Positions 20,059 to 29,840 of a DNA stretch of 64,000 bases are shown one piece after another. The number at the start of each line of letters is the position of its first letter. Within the stretch, counting starts at the first letter, position 1. Below the pieces are notes generated by a model that was not told where the DNA came from, did no database searches, and saw nothing but the letters and a program-made list of their open reading frames with translations. This DNA is from Methanosphaera sp. WGK6 (GTDB taxonomy: Archaea > Methanobacteriota > Methanobacteria > Methanobacteriales > Methanobacteriaceae): assembly GCF_001729965.1 (NCBI RefSeq), contig NZ_JRWK01000007.1:47211-111210 (forward strand). Reading direction: 5' to 3'. The translations under genes were made by a program, and so were the position numbers.

Positions 20059-21657
20059 ATGAGTTTTATTGAAGTCAAAAATATAACAAAAAAATTCGAT
20101 AACACTGCTGTATTAGATAACATCAGTTTAAACATAGAAGAAGGAGAAGTACTAGGTATTCTTGGAAGAAGTGGAGCTGGAAAATCCGTATTACTAAACA
20201 TGTTACGTGGAATACCAGAATATGAACCTGAAGAAGGAGAAATAATATACAATGTATCTTGTTGTCCTAAATGCAATCATATTGATACACCATCAAAAGT
20301 AGGTTCACTATGTTCATGTGGAGAAAAATTAGAAAGTAAAGAAATTAACCTCTGGAACACATCAAGATCAGACTTTGCATCAGTGAAAAAAAGAATATCT
20401 ATCATGTTACAAAGAACATTTGCACTATATGAAGAAGACACCGTTATTGAAAATATAATGAAATCATTTGAAGACCAAAGAAATGAAGACAACATCAATA
20501 AAGCAATAGATCTTCTTAAAATGACCCATATGGAACATAGGACAACCCATATTGCACGTGATTTAAGTGGAGGAGAAAAACAAAGAGTTGTACTTGCAAG
20601 ACAATTAGCAAGAAATCCAATGGTCTTCTTAGCAGACGAACCAACAGGAACATTAGACCCTAAAACAGCAAAATTATTACATGCAGCACTACTAAGCGGA
20701 GTTAAAGACAAAAATATTACAATGATTATTAACTCACACTGGCCAGAAGTAATTGAAGATTTATCAGACAGAGTTATTTGGTTAGAACATGGAAAAATAA
20801 AAAAAGAAGGAGAACCCGAAGCTGTTGTTAAAGAATTTGTAAAAGAAATACCTCTTCCCAAAAAACATGAAAGTGTTGCTATAGGTGACCCATTAATTGA
20901 ATTAAAAGACCTTAAAAAATACTATTTCTCAGTATCCAGAGGAGTTGTAAAATCTGTTGATGGTGTAACACTAACAATTAATGAGGGTGAAATAGCAAGT
21001 ATTGTAGGACTAAGTGGAGCTGGAAAAACAACATTATCCAAAGTAATTGCAGGACTTGTAGAACCTAGTGATGGAGAAATTAAAATAAGACTTGGTGAAG
21101 AATGGATAGATATGTCACAAAAAGGACCAACACATAGAGGTCGAGTAACACCACACATTGGCCTATTACACCAAGATTTCAGTTTATATCCATATAAAAC
21201 AATTCTTGGAAACTTAACAGATGCTATTAGCTTAGATTTACCTTCAGAATTTGCTAAAATGAAATCATTACATGTTTTAACAGCTGTTGGATTTAAAGAA
21301 GAAGAAGCAGCATCATTACTTGAAAAATATCCTGACCAAATGAGTGGAGGAGAACGACACAGAGTAGCAATTGCACAAGTACTTATAAAAGAACCAAATA
21401 TAGTCATATTAGATGAACCAACAGGTACAATGGATCCAATAACTAGAAGAGATGTAACTGAATCAATACTTAATGCACGTGAAGAATTAGATCAAACATT
21501 TATACTTATTTCACACGATATGGACTTTGTACTCGAATGTTGTGATACAGCAGCATTAATGCGTGATGGAAAATTATTAGACCATGGAACTCCAGAAGAT
21601 ATGGTTAAACAATTAACATCAACTGAACGTACAAAAATGTTAAATAAACATATATAA
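20059..21657 (+). CDS. atwA: Methyl-coenzyme M reductase system component A2
   Basis: 532-residue protein with two ABC ATPase domains in one chain. First Walker A GRSGAGKS at 36-43, second GLSGAGKTT near 317-325; both LSGGE and MSGGE signatures and two LADEP/LDEP Walker B motifs are present. A Cys cluster (C69, C72, C85, C87) is inserted in the first domain after Walker A and probably binds metal. Component A2 is needed with ATP for reductive activation of the nickel cofactor F430 of methyl-CoM reductase. No membrane segments. ATG start with TTAGGTGTG upstream. Found throughout methanogens, so it is strong evidence for lifestyle. Confidence 0.95.
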   Translation: MSFIEVKNITKKFDNTAVLDNISLNIEEGEVLGILGRSGAGKSVLLNMLRGIPEYEPEEGEIIYNVSCCPKCNHIDTPSKVGSLCSCGEKLESKEINLWNTSRSDFASVKKRISIMLQRTFALYEEDTVIENIMKSFEDQRNEDNINKAIDLLKMTHMEHRTTHIARDLSGGEKQRVVLARQLARNPMVFLADEPTGTLDPKTAKLLHAALLSGVKDKNITMIINSHWPEVIEDLSDRVIWLEHGKIKKEGEPEAVVKEFVKEIPLPKKHESVAIGDPLIELKDLKKYYFSVSRGVVKSVDGVTLTINEGEIASIVGLSGAGKTTLSKVIAGLVEPSDGEIKIRLGEEWIDMSQKGPTHRGRVTPHIGLLHQDFSLYPYKTILGNLTDAISLDLPSEFAKMKSLHVLTAVGFKEEEAASLLEKYPDQMSGGERHRVAIAQVLIKEPNIVILDEPTGTMDPITRRDVTESILNAREELDQTFILISHDMDFVLECCDTAALMRDGKLLDHGTPEDMVKQLTSTERTKMLNKHI

Positions 21658-21741
21658 ACCCCTTTTTTATTTTATTTCTATAGAAGTTTATAATTAAAAA
21701 AATAAAAAGAATAACCTTATTTTAAAATAAATAATTATAAA

Positions 21742-22791
21742 TTATATTAATTCATATTTAGTTGTTCTTTCTTGAGGAATTCTCCCAATATCCAACACTA
21801 ATTGTTTTATTTTATCAGCAGGAAGATATCCACCATACCCACCACCAGCAGCAGTAGATATTTTATCTTCAATCATAGTTCCCCCAATATCATTAGCCCC
21901 ACAAGTTAATGCTACTTGAGTCATTCTTAATCCTAATTTTACCCATGAAACTTGTATATTAGGTATTATATTACCAAAAATTATCCTGGATATAGCATGT
22001 ATTTTTAAGTCTTCAATACCCGTTGCACCGTTAGATATTTTACCTAACTCATTATTTCCACCCAAAAATGTCATAGGTACAAATTCAGTGAATCCCTTTG
22101 TTTCTTCTTGAATTTCTTTTAATAGAAACATGTGTTCTATACGATCATCCCATGTTTCTACACTCCCATACATCATCGTAGATGTTGTAGGAATTCCCAA
22201 TTCATGAGCTTCCTTAACTACATTCGCCCATTCTTGTGTTGATAATTTATTAGGACATATTTGTTTTCTAATTGAATCAACAAGTATTTCTGCAGAAGCT
22301 CCAGTCATAGTATCCATACCTGCTTCTTTTAATTGTTTAAGAGCATCATATGTAGTTATATTTGAATTTTTTGCTGTTTGATATATTTCTGCAGGAGATA
22401 ATGCATGTAAACAAATCTCATGTTCCTCTTTAATATCTTTAATTAAATCACAATAGTAATTAATATCCATATCTTTAGTTATACCACCAAACAAACAAAT
22501 TTCTGTTGCTCCAACAGATTTTGCTTGAACGATACTTTCAGATATTTCTTCACCAGTCATATGATAATTTTCATGATTTCTAAATGAACAAAATTTACAT
22601 CCAATCATACAATTATCTGTAATATCTATTGCCTTATTAACTACATATGTTACTTTTTCACCTACAATTTCTTGTCTTAATTTATCTGCAGTATCAAATA
22701 ATTCAAATTGATTAGTAGATCTTACTAATTTAAGAGCATCTTTCCTTGTTATTTCATTGTCTAAGGATTTATTATATATTTCTTCTAACAA
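21742..22791 (-). CDS. cofH: FO synthase subunit 2 (CofH)
   Basis: 349-residue radical SAM enzyme with the cluster motif CMIGCKFCSF (C61, C65, C68). CofH joins a tyrosine-derived radical to 5-amino-6-(D-ribitylamino)uracil, and CofG then completes FO, the chromophore of coenzyme F420. The C-terminal half contains the family's QVSWVKLG and ANDIGGTMIED segments. The start is TTG, preceded by GAGGTG with 5 bases between. cofG is not in the window. Convergent with atwA. Confidence 0.92.
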   Translation of the reverse strand: MLEEIYNKSLDNEITRKDALKLVRSTNQFELFDTADKLRQEIVGEKVTYVVNKAIDITDNCMIGCKFCSFRNHENYHMTGEEISESIVQAKSVGATEICLFGGITKDMDINYYCDLIKDIKEEHEICLHALSPAEIYQTAKNSNITTYDALKQLKEAGMDTMTGASAEILVDSIRKQICPNKLSTQEWANVVKEAHELGIPTTSTMMYGSVETWDDRIEHMFLLKEIQEETKGFTEFVPMTFLGGNNELGKISNGATGIEDLKIHAISRIIFGNIIPNIQVSWVKLGLRMTQVALTCGANDIGGTMIEDKISTAAGGGYGGYLPADKIKQLVLDIGRIPQERTTKYELI

Positions 22792-22955
22792 TATAACACC
22801 TCTTATTGATTCTTTAAAACTAGTTATAGTCCATTATATAAATCATTATATTATTAATATTATAGAATATATTTATCATGATTAAAATAGATTTTTAATA
22901 AATAATTGAAAAAAAAGTTATGTTAAAAAAAAGAGAATATATAAGTTTTTAAAAC

Positions 22956-23228
22956 TTATTCAGGTAATGTTATTTTCCATAAGTAGTATAATTCTTCTAC
23001 TTTATCTTGTTTTTTGGATCGTTTTTTAGATTTCTTTTTAAGAGTAGATTCTTCTCCAAACCAATCATTAACAGTATTATCTAAATATCCTGCAATTTCT
23101 TCATCATAATAACGAGTTCCTATTGTATAACAAGTAGGTTCATTGCGAATATATATGATTCCTCCACCTTTTTCTTCCATGATATCTGTAATTTTTAATA
23201 ATGTATCGTAATATTCTTTTGCTACCAT
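22956..23228 (-). CDS. Small conserved-looking hypothetical protein
   Basis: 90-residue protein I do not recognise. The N-terminal 55 residues look folded (alternating hydrophobics, GGGIIYIRNEPTCY). A lysine-rich patch near residues 63-75 follows, and the end is YYLWKITLPE. ATG start with a good GGGAGG. It lies between cofH and ribL, separated from each by more than 100 bases, so it is probably its own transcript. Confidence 0.65.
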   Translation of the reverse strand: MVAKEYYDTLLKITDIMEEKGGGIIYIRNEPTCYTIGTRYYDEEIAGYLDNTVNDWFGEESTLKKKSKKRSKKQDKVEELYYLWKITLPE

Positions 23229-23332
23229 TTGAGAAACCTCCCTAATTTAATCATAAAATAATATTATTTATATTTATATTTAATACAGTATATTAATTTT
23301 ATTAATTAGACACATACCTTATCCAAAAAAAA

Positions 23333-23791
23333 TTAATCATTACAATCTTGAAATGCATCTTCATTGAAATGTGTTTTTTTTATTTTTCGAATGATTTTGC
23401 AAGTACTATCTAATTCAAATTTTTTATAATCTTCTATTTTAACTACTTCTATATCTAAACCACTATTTAAAAGATTTTTTCTGAGTTTTTCAGGATCGAA
23501 AGTTTGATCAGGACCTATAGCAATTATATCTGGCTTTTTTTCTTTAACTATTTTTAAAGGATCATTTTCATCACCAATATATGCTTCATCAACCGATTTA
23601 AGCATTGAAATCATTTCACATCTTTGTTCTTGACTTATTATAGGTATTCTTTTATGTTTTTGTACTGTTTTATCTGTTGCTATGACAACCATTAATATTG
23701 AATCTTCTCCACCTAATTTTTTTGCTTCTTGTAAATAAAATCCATGTCCTGGATGAATTATGTCAAATGTTCCTGAAGCCATTACTTTAAT
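23333..23791 (-). CDS. ribL: FAD synthetase, archaeal RibL type, probable ATT start
   Basis: Nucleotidyltransferase with GTFDIIHPGH at the N-terminus (the HxGH motif) and ISQEQR further on, as in archaeal RibL, which adenylates FMN to FAD. I place the start at ATT 23789-23791, giving M-K-V-M-A-S-G-T-F: GGGGGTG lies 5 bases upstream, the spacing seen for GGTG-type sites in neighbouring genes. The ATG at 23782 would leave 14 bases and would shorten the first beta strand. Length 152 residues from ATT. A related cytidylyltransferase activity cannot be excluded. It follows hisA on the same strand by about 25 bases. Confidence 0.82.
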   Translation of the reverse strand: MKVMASGTFDIIHPGHGFYLQEAKKLGGEDSILMVVIATDKTVQKHKRIPIISQEQRCEMISMLKSVDEAYIGDENDPLKIVKEKKPDIIAIGPDQTFDPEKLRKNLLNSGLDIEVVKIEDYKKFELDSTCKIIRKIKKTHFNEDAFQDCND

Positions 23792-23816
23792 GAAAACACC
23801 CCCTTTTTTTATAGTA

Positions 23817-24524
23817 TCAGAAATCTAATGTATCTTCAAAATTAATTAATCCCTTATATAGTGCAGATCCAATAACAACATAATCCGTACCTATTTCAGA
23901 TAACACTTTTAAATCATTATGTGATGTTATTCCACCTGAATATATAATGGGAATACTAATATTATTAAGTAATTCTTTTATTGGTTCTACATTAATTCCA
24001 CCAAGCAGTCCTTCTACATCTACATTTGTAAATAAAATAGATCCTGCACCTTTTTCTTCAAAGAGTTTTGCAAATTCAAGTGGTGTTTTATCAGTGGATT
24101 CTGTCCATCCATGAGTAACTACTTTATTATTTTTACTATCTAATGAAACACAAATTCTCTCAGATCCATATTCATTAGATAAATCAGAGATTATCTCAGG
24201 ATGTTTTATAGCCATGGTTCCAATTATAACAGTACTTATTCCTGTGTCCAATAGTTTTTTTGCATCATCAATTGTACGTATTCCTCCACCCATTTGTGTA
24301 GGAACTGATGTTTTTTCTATTATTTCTTTTACTATGGTAATATTTTCTCCACTACCCAATGCACCATCTAAGTCTACTATATGTAATCTTTGAGCTCCTT
24401 TTTGTTCCCATTGTAGTGCTACTTCTGATGGATTTTCTAGTTCTATTTGTTCAGTTCCAGGTTCACCTTGTACTAATTGTACACATTTTCCATTTTTAAT
24501 ATCTACTGCTGGTATTACAATCAT
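23817..24524 (-). CDS. hisA: HisA isomerase of histidine biosynthesis
   Basis: 235-residue ProFAR isomerase, a TIM barrel. The first catalytic Asp is in [13 protein letters not shown] (D8), HIVDLDGA follows, and QMGGGIRT and YSGGITS are the phosphate-binding motifs of the two half-barrels. ATG start with GGGTTG upstream. First gene of a probable hisA-ribL unit. Other his genes are not in the window. Confidence 0.95.
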   Translation of the reverse strand: MIVIPAVDIKNGKCVQLVQGEPGTEQIELENPSEVALQWEQKGAQRLHIVDLDGALGSGENITIVKEIIEKTSVPTQMGGGIRTIDDAKKLLDTGISTVIIGTMAIKHPEIISDLSNEYGSERICVSLDSKNNKVVTHGWTESTDKTPLEFAKLFEEKGAGSILFTNVDVEGLLGGINVEPIKELLNNISIPIIYSGGITSHNDLKVLSEIGTDYVVIGSALYKGLINFEDTLDF

Positions 24525-24703
24525 TATTTTTCAACCCATAATTCTTTAAATATTTATATCATATCAAAAATTAATGTTAATTAAAAGTTATATTTTTTAT
24601 AGGTTATGTTATTATTTATTATTTATTAAGATAAAAGGAAATAAAAAAAATAACTTAAATGAATATTTACAAATAATTATATAAAAAAAGACGAGTTTAA
24701 ATT

Positions 24704-25528
24704 ATGAGACGTGTTGCATTAAAAATTGCATATATTGGTACTAATTTTCATGGATATCAACGCCAACCTAATTATAGAACAGTTGAAGGAGAATTATTAA
24801 AAGTATTTAATGAAACTGGAATAATTGAAGATACATGGAAAGCACATTACTCTGTTGCAGGACGAACAGATAAAGGTGTTCATTCTACTGGAAATGTTAT
24901 TTCGTTTATTACTGAAAAAGAAATTCGAATAAATCAATTAAATGGATTATTACCTGATGATATTAAAATTATTGGAGAAGCAAGAGTTCCCTATGGTTTT
25001 AAAGTTCGATTTCCATTAACTAGAACTTACACATATATTCAGCCATTAAATCCCTTTAAAAAAGAAGAATTAGATATTAATAAAATTAGAACAGCACTTC
25101 CATATTTTATAGGTAAACATAATTTTAGAAACTTTTCTAAAAGAAATGAAAAAAATCCTAACAGAGAAATAATTAGTATGGATTTAGAAGAAAAAGATGA
25201 TGTTATAATATTTACTATTGTTGGACAAAGCTTTTTATGGAATATGGTTCGAAAAATAGTGACATCTCTAATGCATGTGGGATATGGTGAACTAGAACTT
25301 GAAGATATTGAAAAATTACTTCAACCTAAAGAGTTACGACAATTTATCAGATTACAAGCAGCACCTGCAAATGGTTTAATTCTTAGTGATATGAATTATA
25401 AAAATATTAAATTTGAAGATTCACAATATGCTAAAAATAAACTTATAGAAGTACTTAAAAAAGAATATCTTAATCATGAACAGGAAAAGAAAGCTGATGA
25501 TTTATTAATCAAGATATTAAAAGAATAA
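24704..25528 (+). CDS. truA: tRNA pseudouridine synthase A
   Basis: 274-residue TruA, which modifies U38-40 of the tRNA anticodon arm. The catalytic Asp is D56 in AGRTDKGVHS. HNFRNFSKR and the RNA-binding FLWNMVRKI segment are also conserved. ATG start; the upstream ribosome binding site is weak (GACGAG). It is followed after 22 bases by wecB on the same strand. Confidence 0.94.
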   Translation: MRRVALKIAYIGTNFHGYQRQPNYRTVEGELLKVFNETGIIEDTWKAHYSVAGRTDKGVHSTGNVISFITEKEIRINQLNGLLPDDIKIIGEARVPYGFKVRFPLTRTYTYIQPLNPFKKEELDINKIRTALPYFIGKHNFRNFSKRNEKNPNREIISMDLEEKDDVIIFTIVGQSFLWNMVRKIVTSLMHVGYGELELEDIEKLLQPKELRQFIRLQAAPANGLILSDMNYKNIKFEDSQYAKNKLIEVLKKEYLNHEQEKKADDLLIKILKE

Positions 25529-25550
25529 AAAAAAGTATAGGAAGATATTT

Positions 25551-26864
25551 ATGAAAATAGGAATTGTACTGGGAACTAGGCCAGAGATAATTAAAATGTC
25601 ACCCATTATTGATGAAATAAAAAATAATGGTTCTGAATTTATCATTATACATACTGGTCAACATTATGATATTGAAATGTCACAACAATTTTTCATTGAT
25701 TTAAAATTACCCATACCAAACTACAATATAGGAATTGGATCAAATACTGCAATTAACCAAATTAGTATTATTATCTCAGAATTAGAAAAGATTTTAATTG
25801 ATGAAGCTGTTGATGTAGTTTTAGTTCAAGGTGATACAAATGCTGTTCTATCTGGAGCATTAGCTGCAAATAAATTAAAAATACCTGTAGGCCATATTGA
25901 AGCAGGATTAAGATCATTTGATAAAAATATGCCTGAAGAAATTAATAGATTAATAGCAGATAATTGTTCTTCATTATATTTTGTACCTACTCCTGAAACT
26001 GGAATTAATTTACAAAATGAGGGAATTAATCATGAAGCAATTCATGTTACAGGAAATACTATTGTAGATGCATGTAATAGAAACTTAAAGATAGCGTTAG
26101 AAAATAGTACTGTGCAAGATGAAATTATTTTCAATGAATATATTTTATTAACATGTCATAGAGCAGAAAATGTGGATGATGAAGAAAGATTAAGAAATAT
26201 AGTTACAAGTCTTATTAATATACCATATAATATAGTATTTCCAATACATCCACATACAAAAAAATCTTTGGAAAATTTAAATTTATATGAAAAAATAGCT
26301 AATTCCGAACATATTCAAATTACACGACCACAAGGATACTTAGACTTTCTTTGTTTACTCTCAAATAGTAGCTTAGTCTTAACTGACTCTGGTGGTGTTC
26401 AAGAAGAAGCAATTACACTTAATATTCCATGTATTACCTTAAGATATAATACTGAACGTCCTGAAACAATAAGTGCAGGTGGAAATATACTTGTAGGAAC
26501 AGAAACTAATGCAATTATAGAAAATATAAACAATATTCTTAATAATGAAAAAATTTATTCAAAAATGAGTAATGCTATAAACCCATATGGTAATGGTACT
26601 AGTGCTGAGCAAATTTACAGAATTATAAAAAATCAACATGATACAAATAAACTTAAAATTACAAGAGCCAATAAAATTGTTGATTTTGAAGGATACATCC
26701 TAGAAGAAATTAGTGAAAATATTACTGTTGAAGAATATGAAACAATCAATAAAGATTGTATTATTGAACAAGTATTTTATAATGGTAAACCTGAATATAT
26801 TCAAAAGAAAATGAATTTAAAGAACAGAAAAATAATTATCAAACAATTTAAGGATAAAAGTTAA
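25551..26864 (+). CDS. wecB: UDP-N-acetylglucosamine 2-epimerase with C-terminal extension
   Basis: Residues 1-365 are a standard non-hydrolysing UDP-GlcNAc 2-epimerase that makes UDP-ManNAc: GTRPEIIKMSPII at the N-terminus, GHIEAGLRS, HPHT and SDSGGVQEEA type motifs are all present. The remaining 70 or so residues (after KNQHDTNKL) are extra relative to the usual family length, highly charged and of unknown function. UDP-ManNAc would supply cell-surface or N-linked glycans, and an oligosaccharyltransferase (aglB) lies elsewhere in this window. ATG start with AGGAAG upstream. Confidence 0.92.
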   Translation: MKIGIVLGTRPEIIKMSPIIDEIKNNGSEFIIIHTGQHYDIEMSQQFFIDLKLPIPNYNIGIGSNTAINQISIIISELEKILIDEAVDVVLVQGDTNAVLSGALAANKLKIPVGHIEAGLRSFDKNMPEEINRLIADNCSSLYFVPTPETGINLQNEGINHEAIHVTGNTIVDACNRNLKIALENSTVQDEIIFNEYILLTCHRAENVDDEERLRNIVTSLINIPYNIVFPIHPHTKKSLENLNLYEKIANSEHIQITRPQGYLDFLCLLSNSSLVLTDSGGVQEEAITLNIPCITLRYNTERPETISAGGNILVGTETNAIIENINNILNNEKIYSKMSNAINPYGNGTSAEQIYRIIKNQHDTNKLKITRANKIVDFEGYILEEISENITVEEYETINKDCIIEQVFYNGKPEYIQKKMNLKNRKIIIKQFKDKS

Positions 26865-26877
26865 AATATTTTTTTGA

Positions 26878-26902
26878 GAAATTTAACTATTTCTTTTTTT
26901 TT
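26878..26902 (+). terminator. Hairpin plus T run between wecB and mfnD
   Basis: GAAAT (26878-26882) pairs with ATTTC (26889-26893) around a 6-base loop, followed by nine T. The stem is weak, but the T run alone is a typical archaeal termination signal. Confidence 0.45.
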
Positions 26903-26932
26903 ATTAGAAAAATTAATTTTAGAGTAATTAAC

Positions 26933-27928
26933 ATGAATATCTTAGTTTTTGAAGTATCCACTATTGAATCTAGAACTCATTTATATTCTGAAGGATATAA
27001 TATGTTAAAAAGTATATTATTTGATTTAGATCAAATTAAAAATTATTCTGTGGATTATTTAATAAATCCTAAACTAAAAATAAGTAACTTAAGGCAATGT
27101 AATGCAATTTATATTAGTGACTTAGATTCTTGGTTAAATCATAATATACATAATTATGATTGTTGTTTATTCATAGCTCCAGAAGATAATTTAATACAAT
27201 ATACTTATACTAAATTTTTTGAAGAAAGAGAAATTGAAATTATTGGATCAAATAGTACTGCATCATATATATGTACTAGTAAAGATAGGACATATCATGA
27301 AATTGATGAAGACATATTAAAAATTCCATCAATTAAATTATCAAAAGAAGAAATAACTTATGATAAAATAAATCATATTCTAACTAAACAGGACATTATA
27401 ATAAAACCTGATTCTAATACATCATCAAATAATATATACCACATCCATACAAAACAAGACCTGAAAAATACAATAAATCTTATTAAAAAAACAGATATTG
27501 AATATTTCCTAATACAACAATATATCCCTGGAAAATCAATTAGTGTTAGTGCATTATGTAATAATAATTATATTGATATAATAAGTATTAATTCCCAAGA
27601 AATATTAGAAAATGAAAAACAAATTACATATGAAGGTTGTGAAACACCTATAAATCATCCTTTAGAAAATAAAATTATTAACATATCTAAAAAAATAATA
27701 AAAAGTATTGATGGTTTAAAAGGATTTATAGGAATTGATTTTATTATCAATGAAGATGATATTTATTTTGTTGAAATAAATTCACGTATAACCACTCCTT
27801 ATATTGTACTTCAAAAAGTAAGTGAAGTTAATTTAACAGAAGCATTGATTAATCTAGTATTATATTCTAAAGAAACAAAAATTAATTTAAAAGGAAAAGG
27901 AAAATTTTATAAAGAAAATAAAAAATGA
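26933..27928 (+). CDS. mfnD: Tyramine--L-glutamate ligase MfnD
   Basis: 331-residue ATP-grasp ligase. IIKPDSN forms the small-lobe nucleotide-binding strand, IQQYIPGKSISVS the linking strand, and IGIDFI with YFVEINSRITTP the Mg-binding region. The neighbour mfnF and the methanogen setting identify it as the enzyme that joins glutamate to tyramine through a gamma bond in methanofuran synthesis. The N-terminal 100 residues are less conserved-looking. ATG start. Its stop lies 11 bases before the chosen mfnF start. Confidence 0.85.
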   Translation: MNILVFEVSTIESRTHLYSEGYNMLKSILFDLDQIKNYSVDYLINPKLKISNLRQCNAIYISDLDSWLNHNIHNYDCCLFIAPEDNLIQYTYTKFFEEREIEIIGSNSTASYICTSKDRTYHEIDEDILKIPSIKLSKEEITYDKINHILTKQDIIIKPDSNTSSNNIYHIHTKQDLKNTINLIKKTDIEYFLIQQYIPGKSISVSALCNNNYIDIISINSQEILENEKQITYEGCETPINHPLENKIINISKKIIKSIDGLKGFIGIDFIINEDDIYFVEINSRITTPYIVLQKVSEVNLTEALINLVLYSKETKINLKGKGKFYKENKK

Positions 27929-27939
27929 AGGTATATTTT

Positions 27940-28986
27940 ATGAAAATCATGGGATTAGATATTGGTGGAGCAAATACAGATTGTGTAATAATAGATATTA
28001 ATGATAAACATGAAATCAAATCCATCCAAGAATACAAAGAATATTTACCAATGTGGAAAGATAATGAGAAATTACAAGAATGTCTTATAAAATTATATGA
28101 TAATGATTCTGAAATTGAAGTTATATGTGTATCAATGACAGCAGAACTTGCAGATTCATATACTAGTAAAACAGAAGGAGTGCTTGATATTTCTAAAAAA
28201 GTAATTGAAACTTTTTCTGAAAAAATAGTTAAATTTGTAACATTTAATGGTTTAAAAAGTTATGATGAAATTTTAAAAAATCCTCTTGATGCAGCTGCTG
28301 CTAATTGGATTGGAACTGTGAATGCTATTAAATATATTAAAAATAATTGTATTTTTATGGATATGGGTAGTACTACTACAGACATTATACCTTTAAAAAA
28401 TAGGACTGAAATCGCATCAGGCCATAGTGATACTGAACGACTAGGTACTGGTGAATTAGTATATACTGGAATGTTACGTACTAATTTAGCAACTATTGTA
28501 CATGAAGTACCAGTTAAAAATATTCCAACATCAGTAAGTAGTGAACTATTCACAATATCTGCAGATATTCATAGAATATTAGAACATATAACAGAAGAAG
28601 AATATACCTGTACAACTCCTGATGGAAAAAATAAGGACTTAACCTCCTGTAAACGAAGATTATGTAGATTAATTTGTGCTGATTTAGATACTTTAACTGA
28701 TGAGGAAATAATTAATATTACAAAATACATCTATGAAAAACAAGTCGAACAAGTAACTCAGGGATTAATAAAAGTTGTTGAGAAAACAGGACTTACATCA
28801 GTTATAATTTGTGATTTAGGAAATAGTAAAATCTGTTATAATGCGGCAAAAAAATTAGGTTTAGATATTATAGACATTGATGAATATATTTCAAAGAAAT
28901 CTATGAGTATTATTACTGCAATAGGTGCAGTTCAAATGTATCTTGAAGAGCAGGATACTAATATTCAATTAATTCATTGTATATAA
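27940..28986 (+). CDS. mfnF: MfnF, methanofuran core assembly enzyme
   Basis: 348-residue protein of the ASKHA/hydantoinase-like superfamily. It begins MGLDIGGANTD (phosphate 1 loop), and has MDMGSTTTDIIPL (phosphate 2) and DLGNSKI further on. MfnF couples the phosphorylated aminomethylfuran to gamma-glutamyltyramine. I chose the ATG at 27940 because GAAGGT lies 7 bases upstream; an ATG five codons earlier overlaps the mfnD stop and has no separate site. Adjacent to mfnD, so two consecutive methanofuran steps are coexpressed. Confidence 0.88.
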   Translation: MKIMGLDIGGANTDCVIIDINDKHEIKSIQEYKEYLPMWKDNEKLQECLIKLYDNDSEIEVICVSMTAELADSYTSKTEGVLDISKKVIETFSEKIVKFVTFNGLKSYDEILKNPLDAAAANWIGTVNAIKYIKNNCIFMDMGSTTTDIIPLKNRTEIASGHSDTERLGTGELVYTGMLRTNLATIVHEVPVKNIPTSVSSELFTISADIHRILEHITEEEYTCTTPDGKNKDLTSCKRRLCRLICADLDTLTDEEIINITKYIYEKQVEQVTQGLIKVVEKTGLTSVIICDLGNSKICYNAAKKLGLDIIDIDEYISKKSMSIITAIGAVQMYLEEQDTNIQLIHCI

Positions 28987-28991
28987 TTTTC

Positions 28992-29040
28992 AAAAAAAAA
29001 TGTAAAGTAATCAAGTTACTTTACTCAAACTATTTTTTTT
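28992..29040. terminator. Bidirectional hairpin terminator between mfnF and carS
   Basis: A perfect 9-bp stem, GTAAAGTAA (29002-29010) with TTACTTTAC (29016-29024), and a 5-base loop, flanked by A9 on the left and T8 on the right. It lies between convergent genes and can serve both strands. Confidence 0.65.
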
Positions 29041-29044
29041 ATCC

Positions 29045-29608
29045 TTAGTACCATACATCTTTTAAATTAATAGCATATGCAAACATATTTGCTCCAAGAT
29101 GTAAAAATACACTTACAAATAATATTATAATAATCATAGATAATTGTAAATGTACTATAGATGATACAAAAATTAAGGATACTATAACAAAATCCAATTG
29201 ATCAAGTAATGGTACTGGTTTTCCCCGTTCAAAATTAAGTCTTCTTTTTATAAAACTACCAATTGCATCACCTATTAATGCACCAAAACCTAATACCAAT
29301 CCAATTAATAATCCCTGAGGAATAAAACCAGACACAATAGTTATTTGTGAAGAAGTTATATTAAAAAAGTAATCACCTATACCATAGGTAGCTAATAATC
29401 CTAAAATACCTCCTACAACCATTCCAAAAAGACCACCTGCAATAGTTCCTCTCCAGGTAACTCCATCCCCAGTTATTCTTCTATTATCCCACGCATTACA
29501 TCCAAAATCCAATGGTGTTCCACCACCAAATACTAGTGCAGAACCATTAGCCAGATATGCAGGAATCATTAAATATATCGAATAAAAAATTAAATTTAAA
29601 ATATCCAT
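29045..29608 (-). CDS. carS: CDP-archaeol synthase
   Basis: 187-residue membrane enzyme that activates digeranylgeranylglyceryl phosphate with CTP, before polar head groups are attached to archaeal lipids. Five hydrophobic segments are visible, with [20 protein letters not shown] after the first and the cytoplasmic [17 protein letters not shown] and [11 protein letters not shown] motifs of CarS. ATG start with ATAGGAG upstream. Divergent from the tetraether-synthase-like gene. Confidence 0.93.
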   Translation of the reverse strand: MDILNLIFYSIYLMIPAYLANGSALVFGGGTPLDFGCNAWDNRRITGDGVTWRGTIAGGLFGMVVGGILGLLATYGIGDYFFNITSSQITIVSGFIPQGLLIGLVLGFGALIGDAIGSFIKRRLNFERGKPVPLLDQLDFVIVSLIFVSSIVHLQLSMIIIILFVSVFLHLGANMFAYAINLKDVWY

Positions 29609-29840
29609 AATAAACTCCTATCATCTTTATATATTAATATTTTATATTATTCCTTAATAAATAATCCGAATACTCTAAAGACAGAAATATAAAATCAATG
29701 ATAAGTACATTGTATGTTTAAAAAAAATAGCATAAAGTTATTAAATAAAATTAACATAATTAATTATAATATAAATTATTAACTGACTTATTTAAATTAC
29801 ATTAACAATAGATTATACAAAAATCTTTGGGGGGATTGAA

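Noticed and set aside
20277..20861. 194-residue frame opposite atwA
   Set aside because: Antisense shadow of a clear ABC ATPase; its translation has no family resemblance.
28992..29040. Hairpin between mfnF and carS as a small RNA or CRISPR repeat
   Set aside because: Single copy, flanked by A and T runs between convergent genes, which fits a terminator.
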